Under the pieces are notes generated by a model. That model made no database searches and was not told the DNA's origin. It worked only from the letters and a program-made list of their open reading frames with translations. A stretch of 14,007 nt of DNA from CAYVQU01 sp964453155 (lineage in GTDB: Bacteria; Chloroflexota; Anaerolineae; Anaerolineales; UBA11858): the NCBI GenBank assembly GCA_964453155.1, contig CAYVQU010000144.1, positions 1 through 14,007 on the forward strand, read 5' to 3'. The position numbers and the translations under genes are program-made. Below, in pieces: positions 1 to 6,196 of this stretch; the first letter of the stretch is position 1; each line of letters opens with the position of its first letter.

Positions 1-2
1 GA

Positions 3-452
3 TTTGAAGCCGTGGTGCAATCGCTGTTGGCCAATACGTCTACGCAGATGTTTTTTTCCCCTGATCCTGAAGATGCTGACTTGATCAGGGCCACGTTGAG
101 TTCTTCCTTGCGCTATGGGGCTGTGACCTTGGATTTGCCTTCATTACAGTGCTGGCTGCGCGCTCGTATTGGCCAACGCTGGCAGCCACCCACTGTGATG
201 CGGGTCGATTACCCACCGAGACCCAATCAGGAGCGCGTCAATAAGTTGATCCGGGAAGTGATCACGGCCCATCCGCAGGATTATGCCCCGGCAGGAGATT
301 GGCAGGCCGACGCCGTGCATGCCTTGGAGACATTGGTGCCCCACAAGCAACGGGGGATGTTAGATGAGTTGTTTATGGGAGCAACCAAGACGAAGGGGGA
401 TGAAATAAAGGCGAACTTAGATGATGAAGATCGGCAATTGGGAGAGTTATAG
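3..452 (+). CDS. C-terminal part of a TraG/VirD4-type coupling ATPase (5' end outside window)
   Basis: The frame is open to the left edge (codons from position 3), so only about 149 C-terminal residues are present; the first start-like codon, GTG at 12, lies inside the protein. Seen: ANTSTQMFFSPDPEDADLIR followed by a DLPSLQCWLRARIG segment. Established: TraG/TraD/VirD4-like and HerA-like conjugation ATPases carry a similar stretch late in the ATPase domain (no-longer-filamentous 'AN..T...F...PEDA' strand followed by 'dLp...a..r'), used for substrate or TraM recognition. The Walker A and B motifs must lie upstream of the window. The last 30 residues are charged and probably disordered. Such proteins pump DNA or protein substrates through a type IV-like channel at the inner membrane. 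Inference: this is the left-hand transfer module of a mobile element. It could also be a HerA-like ATPase of another system. Confidence 0.6.
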   Translation, partial: FEAVVQSLLANTSTQMFFSPDPEDADLIRATLSSSLRYGAVTLDLPSLQCWLRARIGQRWQPPTVMRVDYPPRPNQERVNKLIREVITAHPQDYAPAGDWQADAVHALETLVPHKQRGMLDELFMGATKTKGDEIKANLDDEDRQLGEL

Positions 453-471
453 ATACGATTTAAAATTCCCC

Positions 472-500
472 TTGCATTCATTGTAAATGTCACCTATACT
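472..500 (+). promoter_or_regulatory. Sigma-70-type promoter (TTGCAT, 17 nt, TATACT)
   Basis: The -35 element TTGCAT is at 472-477 and the -10 element TATACT at 495-500, with an optimal 17-nt spacer. It lies just after the stop of the left-edge gene in AT-rich DNA. Transcription should start near 507 and would run into the intrinsic terminator at 577-609. The promoter therefore seems to drive a short transcript, with the nuclease/ATPase relic read only by readthrough or regulated antitermination. Confidence 0.6.
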
Positions 501-506
501 TTTGAT

Positions 507-609
507 ATCATATATCTAAAGAAATGAAACACACGCAGGCGGGTGCGTGGCTACAGAAATACATATGAAGGGGCCGCTCATGCGTTATTACGTATGAGTT
601 TTGTTTTTT
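507..609 (+). ncRNA. Candidate small RNA or attenuated leader transcript
   Basis: A transcription unit of about 100 nt is bounded by the promoter at 472-500 and the terminator at 577-609. It contains two hairpins: CACGCA (532-537) pairs with TGCGTG (544-549), and the second is the terminator stem. It also holds a 14-codon open frame, ATG at 524 to TGA at 566-568, translating MKHTQAGAWLQKYI, with no good Shine-Dalgarno sequence. Two readings are possible: a stand-alone small RNA linked to the former defence genes, or a leader whose terminator gates transcription of the gene starting at 624. I do not recognise it as a known RNA family. The 5' end is inferred from the promoter only. Confidence 0.4.
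577..609 (+). terminator. Intrinsic terminator, 9-bp stem with T-tract
   Basis: CTCATGCGT (577-585) pairs with ACGTATGAG (590-598) through nine pairs including one G-U, closing a TATT tetraloop. TTTTGTTTTTT follows at 599-609. The T-tract ends 14 nt before the ATG at 624, so it separates the short upstream transcript from the chimeric gene. Confidence 0.75.
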
Positions 610-623
610 CCTAGGTGGTATCT

Positions 624-1328
624 ATGACTTTCCCATCTATTCATGATGAAAGTATTGCTCCTCTAGAAACTGGTGGAGTTGTTGCGAGGGATGGTTTTGA
701 TTTTCAAGATCATGTAGTTGCACGTTTTTGTCTTGAGCTCCTAACCAATTTTGATTTACTAGAAGTATGGTGTGAAAGTCAAGATGATATTACTTTGATA
801 TGGGGAATTGATGGAAATCAAATAAACGAATTTGTTCAAGTAAAAGGAAATAAGTTGGACCAATTTTGGTCAACGTCACTTCTTTGTAGGAGAGAGAAGA
901 AAAAGGATCTTACAGGAATGAGCAATTATTTGTATCTGCTTGAAGCCCAAGGAAAAAATTTGTGGACACAAGGCCGAATAAACTTCAAATTGAAAAAACG
1001 AGATTTTGATGTCAAAGTTGAAAACCAAAAATGGTCAACTAAACTTGACGGAACTCTTACTTTATATTTCTTTTTGGCATATCATTATGCTTTGATGGAA
1101 CTAACCAAAGCACATGGAAATCATTATCCTGGCCTATCTATTTTAGATTTGCCACCGACTCTTGAAGATGGCTCTACGGTGAAAGATAATGAGAACTTTG
1201 TTCTCGAACCGTTTGTGAAATTACTAAGTCAACCTAATATGGAAAACACTCAAGTGATCGTGACTGGTGCGGCATTTGAAAATCTTGAAGGGGCAAATAG
1301 AATTGAATTTACTCAAGTGTGGAAATAA
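624..1328 (+). pseudogene. Deletion-fused relic: DUF4297/Cap4-type nuclease N-terminus joined to SMC-like ATPase C-terminus
   Basis: ATG at 624 is preferred over the in-frame GTG at 615 because AGGTGG (613-618) then serves as Shine-Dalgarno; the product has 234 residues. Residues 14-91 look like the start of the DUF4297 (Cap4-type) dsDNA endonuclease domain: GG..ARDGFDFQDHVV, then ESQDDI at 51-56 and VQVK at 71-74, a PD-(D/E)xK-style layout, then WSTSLLCRRE. In that family the domain then continues for more than 100 residues, but here it stops near residue 94. From about 100 the protein instead reads like the final lobe of an SMC/Rad50-like ATPase: a signature-like KLDGTLTLYFFLAYHYAL (140-157), a Walker-B-like LSILDLPP (171-178), then TQVIVTGAAFENLEG (209-223). 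There is no P-loop and no coiled coil. Nuclease-plus-SMC pairs are typical of antiphage operons such as Lamassu. Inference: an internal deletion fused two defence genes in frame. Local G+C is far below the neighbours. Confidence 0.6.
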
Positions 1329-1376
1329 TTATTAGAAATCATCTTGTAACTATTGTATGCTATTGCACAAGAAACC

Positions 1377-1409
1377 AAAGGGCACACCATGTGGGGCAGT
1401 GTCCTTTTT
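1377..1409 (+). terminator. Probable intrinsic terminator after the defence relic
   Basis: AAAGGGCAC (1377-1385) pairs with GTGTCCTTT (1399-1407) through nine pairs including one G-U, around a 13-nt loop; the T-run is 1405-1409. It lies between the relic's stop at 1328 and the aldo/keto reductase. The T-run is short and partly used in the stem, so efficiency is uncertain. Confidence 0.5.
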
Positions 1410-1417
1410 GGTATAGA
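1409..1417 (+). promoter_or_regulatory. Possible extended -10 promoter for the reductase operon
   Basis: TGGTATAGA fits an extended -10 (TG, one base, then TATAGA at 1412-1417). No convincing -35 is seen 16-18 nt upstream, where the terminator hairpin lies. A start near 1424 would leave a roughly 22-nt leader containing the strong Shine-Dalgarno AAAGGAGGT (1432-1440). Confidence 0.35.
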
Positions 1418-1445
1418 ACAAGAATATCAACAAAGGAGGTAGCAA

Positions 1446-2450
1446 ATGAAATACACCAAACTAGGAAAATCTAATTTGACCATCAGCCGGGTCTGCCTGG
1501 GGACGATGCACTTCGGCCCGCGCACCACCGAGAGCGAAGCCTTCAAAATCATGGATAAGGCCCTGGAGATGGGGATCAACTTCTTCGATACTGCCAATGT
1601 CTACGGCGGGGTTGATGACCGGGGGAAGTCTGAGATCATCATCGGCAAATGGTTCCAACAGAACAGCACGAACCGAGATCGGGTGGTTTTGGCCACCAAA
1701 GTCTACGGGCCGATGAAAGACAGCACGCGCCCTAATGAAGAACATGGTATTTCAGCTTACAAAGTACGCAAGCATGTCGAAGATTCACTGCGACGACTGC
1801 AGACCGACCATATTGATCTCTACCAGGTCCACCACATCGACCGCCGAGTCTCGCCGGAAGAATTTTGGGGCACGTTCGAGCGACTGATTGCGGCTGACAA
1901 AGTACTTTACATGGGTTCCAGCAACTTCCCTGGTTGGGGCTTGGCCAAATATCAAATGCAGGCCCGGCAACGGGGCTCACTCGGGTTTGTCTCAGAACAG
2001 TCCATGTTCAGCCTGTTATGCCGCTATCCTGAGCTGGAAGTCCTCCCCGCCGCCCTGGATATGGGGATTGGTGTGATCCCCTATATGCCCCTGGCTGGCG
2101 GTTTATTGACCGGGAAAATCACCTCCGTTGAAGGTTCCCGAACAAGTGAGGTGGAACGCGAGTACGGCATCACGCTGGGAGAAACTAACCAGCAGATGAC
2201 GGCGTTTTCGGAACTTTGCCAGGAAATCGGCGAGAAAGAACATGTGGTCGCCATCGCCTGGACTTTGTCTCACCCTGCCGTTGCTTCTCCGATTGTGGGC
2301 ATTCGCACCCTGGAGCAGTTAGACAGCCTGGATCGGGCGGCGGAATTAGAACTTGAACCCGAAATCCTCGAAAAATTAGACAAAATCTTCAATCCGAATA
2401 GCGGTCGGCCATTGCGAGTGGGTCAGGCCCCCGAAGCATATGCCTGGTAA
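1446..2450 (+). CDS. Aldo/keto reductase
   Basis: A cytosolic NADPH-dependent oxidoreductase of the aldo/keto reductase superfamily, which interconverts carbonyls and alcohols on sugars, aldehydes or ketones. The 334 residues match the usual full length. The complete catalytic tetrad is visible: D48 and Y53 in FFDTANVYG, K85 in LATKV, and H129 in LYQVHHID. The late segment VGIRTLEQL near residue 286 fits the cofactor-binding region, and the N-terminal KYTKLGKSNLTISRVCLGTM is typical of the YghZ/YajO-like bacterial branch. AAAGGAGGT, five bases before the ATG, gives a near-perfect ribosome site. Its last 11 nt overlap the next gene, so the two are probably translationally coupled. The physiological substrate is not evident; the start coincides with a return to G+C-rich coding sequence after the AT-rich relic. 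Confidence 0.93.
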   Translation: MKYTKLGKSNLTISRVCLGTMHFGPRTTESEAFKIMDKALEMGINFFDTANVYGGVDDRGKSEIIIGKWFQQNSTNRDRVVLATKVYGPMKDSTRPNEEHGISAYKVRKHVEDSLRRLQTDHIDLYQVHHIDRRVSPEEFWGTFERLIAADKVLYMGSSNFPGWGLAKYQMQARQRGSLGFVSEQSMFSLLCRYPELEVLPAALDMGIGVIPYMPLAGGLLTGKITSVEGSRTSEVEREYGITLGETNQQMTAFSELCQEIGEKEHVVAIAWTLSHPAVASPIVGIRTLEQLDSLDRAAELELEPEILEKLDKIFNPNSGRPLRVGQAPEAYAW

Positions 2451-2817
2451 AACGATCCTGATTATTGGCGGCCTGTTCCACTTTGGGTTCGCGTTTTTCC
2501 ACTTGTTTTTCTGGAAGCTATTCAGTTGGAAAGAAGACCTGGCCACGTTGAACCGCGTCAACCGGGCGGTGATGCAAATTCTGAACCTGTGCCTGACATA
2601 TGTCTTCATCGTGGTGGGAGTCTTGTCCATCGTTTACCGGCACGAACTGGTTGCGACGACTTTGGGAAATGCATTGCTGGTCGCTATCGCCGTGTTTTGG
2701 TTTCTGCGGCTAGTACAACAGATCATCTTCTTTGGGATGCGCGGCCGCCGGACGAACATTTTCTCGGCCCTGTTTTTCATCGGTGGAGTGCTCTATTTGT
2801 TGCCACTGTGGGTGTAG
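2440..2817 (+). CDS. Small integral membrane protein, four predicted helices
   Basis: A 125-residue hydrophobic protein with about four membrane segments (roughly 5-25, 46-66, 72-92 and 106-124) separated by short charged loops such as SWKEDLATLNRVNR and MRGRRTN. The ATG at 2440 lies inside the end of the aldo/keto reductase (11-nt overlap) and the stop at 2815-2817 is two bases before the next start, so it sits in the middle of a compact operon. The continuous hydrophobic pattern and the coupling argue that it is a real gene. I do not recognise a family or function. Histidine and aromatic residues in helix 1 (FHFGFAFFHLFFW) are notable but no ligand set can be assigned. Confidence 0.8.
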   Translation: MPGKTILIIGGLFHFGFAFFHLFFWKLFSWKEDLATLNRVNRAVMQILNLCLTYVFIVVGVLSIVYRHELVATTLGNALLVAIAVFWFLRLVQQIIFFGMRGRRTNIFSALFFIGGVLYLLPLWV

Positions 2818-2819
2818 AG

Positions 2820-3365
2820 ATGAACTGGCCCCAAATCCGCAAGGAGCTCAAAACCAAGAGCGTAGATCAGCTGATCGAAATCATCAAAGGGTTGTACAAT
2901 CTATCGGCAGCCAACAAAGCCCACCTGCGAAAGCAATTCTCGGAATCCCCCCAAGACCCGGCCTTCCTGGAGAAGTGCCGCAAAGAAATCATCGCTGCCA
3001 TCTACCCACCCCGGCGCAAGTATCCCGATCTGCCCAATTTCCGGGCGGCGCGTAAAGCCGTCAACGCCTATAAGAAAGCCACTGGCGACCAACAGGGCAC
3101 GATTGACCTGTTGTTGACCTATGTCGAACGCGGTACGGCGTTCACCAAAGATTTTGGCGATATTGATGAACCTTTTTACGAACGGCTCGAAACGGCATTG
3201 TTCAACGCGGTGGATTTGATCAAAACCTCGCCAACCCGGGTGCAACTTTATGCCCATTTTCAACCCCGATTTATCAACTTGCAGCATGAGGCCGGCTGGA
3301 TGGGCTGGGGCTACGGCGATTCGATCAATGAAGCGGTTGCAGATCTGGAAAGGTTAGTGGCTTGA
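2820..3365 (+). CDS. DUF6155-family protein
   Basis: The ATG at 2820 follows the membrane protein's TAG by two bases, and the 181-residue product begins MNWPQIRKELKTKSVDQLIE. The frame stays open upstream to 2526, but that stretch is a shadow of the membrane-protein gene. The pattern fits DUF6155: an N-terminal helix of the type 'LKxxSxxELIExIxxLYxLS', a central basic region (PPRRKYPDLPNFRAARKAVNAYK, residues 62-84), then GTIDLLLTYVERGTAFT (residues 92-108), FGDIDEPFY and a C-terminal WGYGDSINEAV. The family is small, probably all-helical and cytosolic; its function is not known. It has no signal peptide or membrane segment. It is the last gene of the operon, with only hairpins and a terminator downstream. 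Confidence 0.8.
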   Translation: MNWPQIRKELKTKSVDQLIEIIKGLYNLSAANKAHLRKQFSESPQDPAFLEKCRKEIIAAIYPPRRKYPDLPNFRAARKAVNAYKKATGDQQGTIDLLLTYVERGTAFTKDFGDIDEPFYERLETALFNAVDLIKTSPTRVQLYAHFQPRFINLQHEAGWMGWGYGDSINEAVADLERLVA

Positions 3366-3390
3366 TGGCCGGCTATGTCGATTTTTCGAA

Positions 3391-3414
3391 AATGAAATCG
3401 GTGATGATTTCATT
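3391..3414. other. Perfect 9-bp inverted repeat
   Basis: AATGAAATC (3391-3399) and GATTTCATT (3406-3414) are exact reverse complements around a 6-nt loop, GGTGAT. It lies 25 nt after the DUF6155 stop. No T-tract follows, so it may be a 3' stabilising hairpin for the upstream operon or a protein-binding palindrome rather than a terminator. Confidence 0.5.
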
Positions 3415-3551
3415 CTCTCCAGCCCAATGAATTTTTTCTGAATTGACGAATACGTGAAACTGAATTTTGCGAGTAGTGCTGAATCGATCACTATGCCAGA
3501 GTAACAACATTTTTTACGGAAATTCCATCGTAGGATAGCATTGGAAATCTC

Positions 3552-3584
3552 TGGACACTTTTCTGTGAAGTGTCCATTTTTTTT
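3552..3584 (+). terminator. Strong intrinsic terminator
   Basis: TGGACACTT (3552-3560) pairs perfectly with AAGTGTCCA (3568-3576) around a 7-nt loop, followed by eight T residues (3577-3584). It ends the transcript of the reductase/membrane/DUF6155 operon and insulates the next gene. Confidence 0.85.
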
Positions 3585-3673
3585 ACCATCGGAGAGGGCA
3601 AAAAGTGTCTGGTAAACTTTCTCAAAGACATACATCAAGTTGAATAGTCCCATGATATAAATCTGGAGTAAAA

Positions 3674-4831
3674 ATGATTATGCCTCGTCAACAGCATAAC
3701 GAAAGTTTTGATCCGTGGGTCGAAGTGCTTGCCCCCGCGCTGAAAAATAACGTCCGAGAAGTTCACCGGTTTGCCAGCCAGGCCCAAATTCTATTTGTCG
3801 TCAAAAATAACGCCTATGGTCTGGGGATCAGGACCGTAGGGCCGGTGGTTGACCAGATGGATGAAATCTACGGTTTTGCAGTGGTACGCGTAGATGAGGC
3901 CCTGGCCCTCCGAGAAGTTGGGGTTCGCAAGCCCATTTTGCTCATGGGGCACGCTTGCAACCCCGAAGCCGAAGAACTCGTGCGTAATGATGTGATGTTA
4001 ACCCTGTTTCATGATGACGCCCGACAACAGGCCGAAAGCCTAGCGGAAAAAGTAGGCCGGCCAATCCCGGTTCAGCTATATATCGAAACGGGGATGAACC
4101 GGATTGGCATGCCCTATGGGCGCGCGGTTCCCTGGATTAATGATCTGGCTGCCAGCCCGGCAGTGAAAATCATGGGAACCTACACCATGACCGCTGGGGC
4201 CATACGCGCGGACCAACCTTTCGATGAAGTGCAGTTAGCGCGGTTTTTGAACGTCATTGAACAAGCTCGAAAAAGTGGAATTGATATGGGCGTACTCCAC
4301 GCGGCACCCTCCCGCATGATCGTGAAGACCCCGGCCTCACATCACCTCGGCGTAGTACGACCTGGGCATGCCGTATTTGGGGGCGATTTCTATAATTTCG
4401 ATGCGACCGGCAACCGAATTATGCAGCTTGAGCCCACTTTCCGGCTCAGGGCCCGTGTGGTTCGGGTTGAAGTAGTGCCTAAGGGCGAAGGAGTGAGTTT
4501 TGGGCATCGTTACATCGCCCAGAAACCCACCTGGACCGCTACAATCCCCATCGGGCACACGGATGGCTATCCTAGTAGAGCTGCCGGTCAGGCGAGTGTG
4601 CTCATCGGCGACCAGACTTATCCCATCATAGCTGGCGGGGTCAATGCCAATTTCATTTTGGTGGAAGTTGGTGATCATCAAACAGTCCACGTCGGTGATA
4701 TTGCTACCGTCAGCGGCCCTGATCATCCCGCCATCATCCCCCAGACCATTGCCGACCAAGCAGAGCTAGATTCAGATTATTGGCTGATGACCAAACTGAA
4801 TCCGCTGCTCCATCGCAAAGTCGTTTTATAG
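3674..4831 (+). CDS. Alanine-racemase-fold PLP enzyme lacking the catalytic tyrosine
   Basis: The 385 residues match a full-length fold-type III enzyme of the Alr family: a PLP TIM barrel (about 12-240) followed by the C-terminal beta domain. The Schiff-base lysine is K44 in FVVKNNAYGLG, and ETGMNRIGMPY (138-148) carries R143, the arginine that contacts the PLP ring. Established: in alanine racemase the second catalytic base is a tyrosine in the segment VSYG or VGYG of the partner subunit (Tyr265 in Geobacillus). Here that segment reads VSFGHRY, with F276 (codon TTT at 4499-4501) in its place, and the following IPIGYADG reads IPIGHTDG. So PLP binding looks intact but ordinary two-base racemisation is doubtful. 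Inference: a one-base reaction (lyase, aldolase or eliminase-like) or another substrate. The next gene starts eight bases after its stop, its Shine-Dalgarno overlapping this TAG. ATG at 3680 is an alternative start. Confidence 0.8.
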   Translation: MIMPRQQHNESFDPWVEVLAPALKNNVREVHRFASQAQILFVVKNNAYGLGIRTVGPVVDQMDEIYGFAVVRVDEALALREVGVRKPILLMGHACNPEAEELVRNDVMLTLFHDDARQQAESLAEKVGRPIPVQLYIETGMNRIGMPYGRAVPWINDLAASPAVKIMGTYTMTAGAIRADQPFDEVQLARFLNVIEQARKSGIDMGVLHAAPSRMIVKTPASHHLGVVRPGHAVFGGDFYNFDATGNRIMQLEPTFRLRARVVRVEVVPKGEGVSFGHRYIAQKPTWTATIPIGHTDGYPSRAAGQASVLIGDQTYPIIAGGVNANFILVEVGDHQTVHVGDIATVSGPDHPAIIPQTIADQAELDSDYWLMTKLNPLLHRKVVL

Positions 4832-4839
4832 GAGAGATT

Positions 4840-6033
4840 ATGGAAAGTACATTCGACATCCAACGGGCCAGGGAAGAGACCCTTGCCTGTAACAACATCA
4901 TCCATTTCAACAATGCGGGCTCATCATTGATGCCTATCCCTGTCAGTGAAGCACTGCATGACTATTTACACCAGGAAGAAAGATATGGGGGCTATGAAAC
5001 CGCAGTCATGGAAAATGCTGCGCTTGAAAATTTCTATATCGCCACCGCAAAGCTTTTGAACTGTGCGCCAGAAGAAGTCGCCTATGTTGAAAATGCGACC
5101 CGGGCCTGGGGTATGGCGTTTTATGCCTTTCAATTCCAACCCGGAGACCGGATATTAACGACCATCTCCGAGTATGGTAGCAATGTGATCGCATACAATC
5201 ACCAGGCCCAGCGCACCGGGGCCGAAGTGGTCTTTGTGCCGAATGACGAGTTTGGGCAAATCGACATCGGCGCGCTCAAAAACCTGATCGATGAACGGGT
5301 GAAATTGATCTCGATGAGCCATATTCCTACCGGGGGCGGTTTGGTAAATCCAGCGATAGCGGTTGGACGAATCGCGAACGCCACCGGGATTCCATATTTA
5401 CTCGATGCCTGCCAATCCTCGGGCCAACTCCCCCTAGATGTGAAGGAAATCGGCTGCGACATCCTGTGTGGTACGGGACGAAAATACATACGCGGCCCCC
5501 GCGGAACGGGTTTGTTATACGTCAAACGGAACATGATTGAACAACTGGAACCCCCATTACTAGACCTGCATGCGGCCACCCTGCAGACACCTCACCAATT
5601 CGAAATCCGCTCCGATGCCAGACGTTTTGAGAATTGGGAACAGTATTTTGCTGGGAAAACTGCACTGGGCGTCGCGTTGGATTACGCCAACTCGTGGGGC
5701 TTAGCTGCGATCCGGGATCGGATTTATGACCTGGCAGGCCGCTTGCGAGTTGAATTAGCAGGGATCGATGGGGTGACCATCACCGATGAGGGCCTAGAAA
5801 AATGTGGGATCGTGACTTTTATGGCCGAGCAGGTCGGTGCAAAAACCATCAAAGAATCCTTAGCCGATCACAATATTAATGTATCGACCTCGAGCAGTTC
5901 AGGAAGTCTGGTATCTTTCCAGTTACGGGGTTTGACTGAAGTGGTTCGAGCCTCCCTGCATTATTACAACACCATCGAAGAAATCGATTATTTCATCACC
6001 GTACTGAAGAAAATCCTTACGGGTGAAAACTGA
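4840..6033 (+). CDS. Class V aminotransferase-fold PLP enzyme (cysteine desulfurase / isopenicillin N epimerase-like)
   Basis: The ATG at 4840 is chosen because TAGGAGAG (4829-4836) sits just before it; an upstream in-frame ATG at 4780 lies inside the preceding gene. The 397 residues match the fold-type I, class V group. Seen: FNNAGSSLMPIPV (23-35) at the substrate end, HIPTGGGLVNP (161-171), the PLP-nitrogen aspartate D189 in LLDACQSSGQ, and the Schiff-base lysine K215 in CGTGRKYIRGPRGTG, a motif seen in EgtE-like C-S lyases and epimerase-like members. Family reactions include transamination, epimerisation and C-S lysis, so the reaction cannot be fixed from sequence. It is coupled to the racemase-fold gene with an 8-nt gap, which suggests that both act on the same amino acid. 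It is cytosolic, with no signal peptide. Confidence 0.85.
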   Translation: MESTFDIQRAREETLACNNIIHFNNAGSSLMPIPVSEALHDYLHQEERYGGYETAVMENAALENFYIATAKLLNCAPEEVAYVENATRAWGMAFYAFQFQPGDRILTTISEYGSNVIAYNHQAQRTGAEVVFVPNDEFGQIDIGALKNLIDERVKLISMSHIPTGGGLVNPAIAVGRIANATGIPYLLDACQSSGQLPLDVKEIGCDILCGTGRKYIRGPRGTGLLYVKRNMIEQLEPPLLDLHAATLQTPHQFEIRSDARRFENWEQYFAGKTALGVALDYANSWGLAAIRDRIYDLAGRLRVELAGIDGVTITDEGLEKCGIVTFMAEQVGAKTIKESLADHNINVSTSSSSGSLVSFQLRGLTEVVRASLHYYNTIEEIDYFITVLKKILTGEN

Positions 6034-6126
6034 CCAATCTTGTCCCTGGAATTCGTGAATTTACTGGTTTTTGGTTTCTGTTGCTATGCGAGCAGGTAAT
6101 CTTTTGGGGTATTATTTTGCGAAAAT

Positions 6127-6155
6127 TTGACATTTTTGTCTGATTCCTGTATATT
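6127..6155 (+). promoter_or_regulatory. Consensus sigma-70 promoter of the ROK operon
   Basis: A perfect -35 TTGACA (6127-6132) and a -10 TATATT (6150-6155) are separated by 17 nt. Predicted transcription starts near 6162, inside the operator palindrome, giving a leader of about 35 nt before the ATG at 6197. This is the clearest promoter in the window. Confidence 0.8.
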
Positions 6156-6174
6156 AGTTACAGAATGTAACTAA
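6154..6174. promoter_or_regulatory. ROK-type operator palindrome
   Basis: A perfect inverted repeat with 9-nt arms TTAGTTACA (6154-6162) and TGTAACTAA (6166-6174) around GAA. It overlaps the end of the -10 and the predicted transcription start. Established: XylR-like ROK repressors bind palindromes bounded by TTAGTT and AACTAA. The site precedes a ROK gene by 22 nt, so autorepression relieved by a ligand is the natural inference. Confidence 0.75.
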
Positions 6175-6196
6175 TTCGCATGTAATGACAATTTAA

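Larger units (their letters stand above)
3366..3673. other. 308-nt gap without a gene
   Basis: This AT-rich gap holds a perfect 9-bp hairpin (3391-3414) and a strong intrinsic terminator (3552-3584), described separately. A minus-strand open frame across it has no ribosome site, is interrupted in sense by both hairpins and resembles no protein. Near the following gene a TGATATAAA sequence (3653-3661) resembles an extended -10, but it would place the start of transcription inside or past the Shine-Dalgarno TGGAG (3664-3668), so the promoter of the racemase-fold gene remains unidentified. Confidence 0.6.

Noticed and set aside
1345..1353. TGTAACTA-like half-site resembling one arm of the ROK operator
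   Set aside because: Only one arm matches; the TTAG upstream is spaced one base differently and the rest does not match, so chance is likely.
2526..2819. Upstream extension of the DUF6155 frame
   Set aside because: The first 98 codons overlap the membrane-protein gene out of frame and look like translated shadow; the family-like sequence begins at the ATG at 2820.
3354..3653. A 99-codon minus-strand frame across the gap at 3366-3673
   Set aside because: It has no ribosome site, no recognisable motif, and runs through the terminator hairpin and T-tract of the plus-strand operon.
3653..3661. TGATATAAA as an extended -10 promoter for the racemase-fold gene
   Set aside because: Transcription would begin near 3668, inside or past the Shine-Dalgarno TGGAG, and no -35 is visible.
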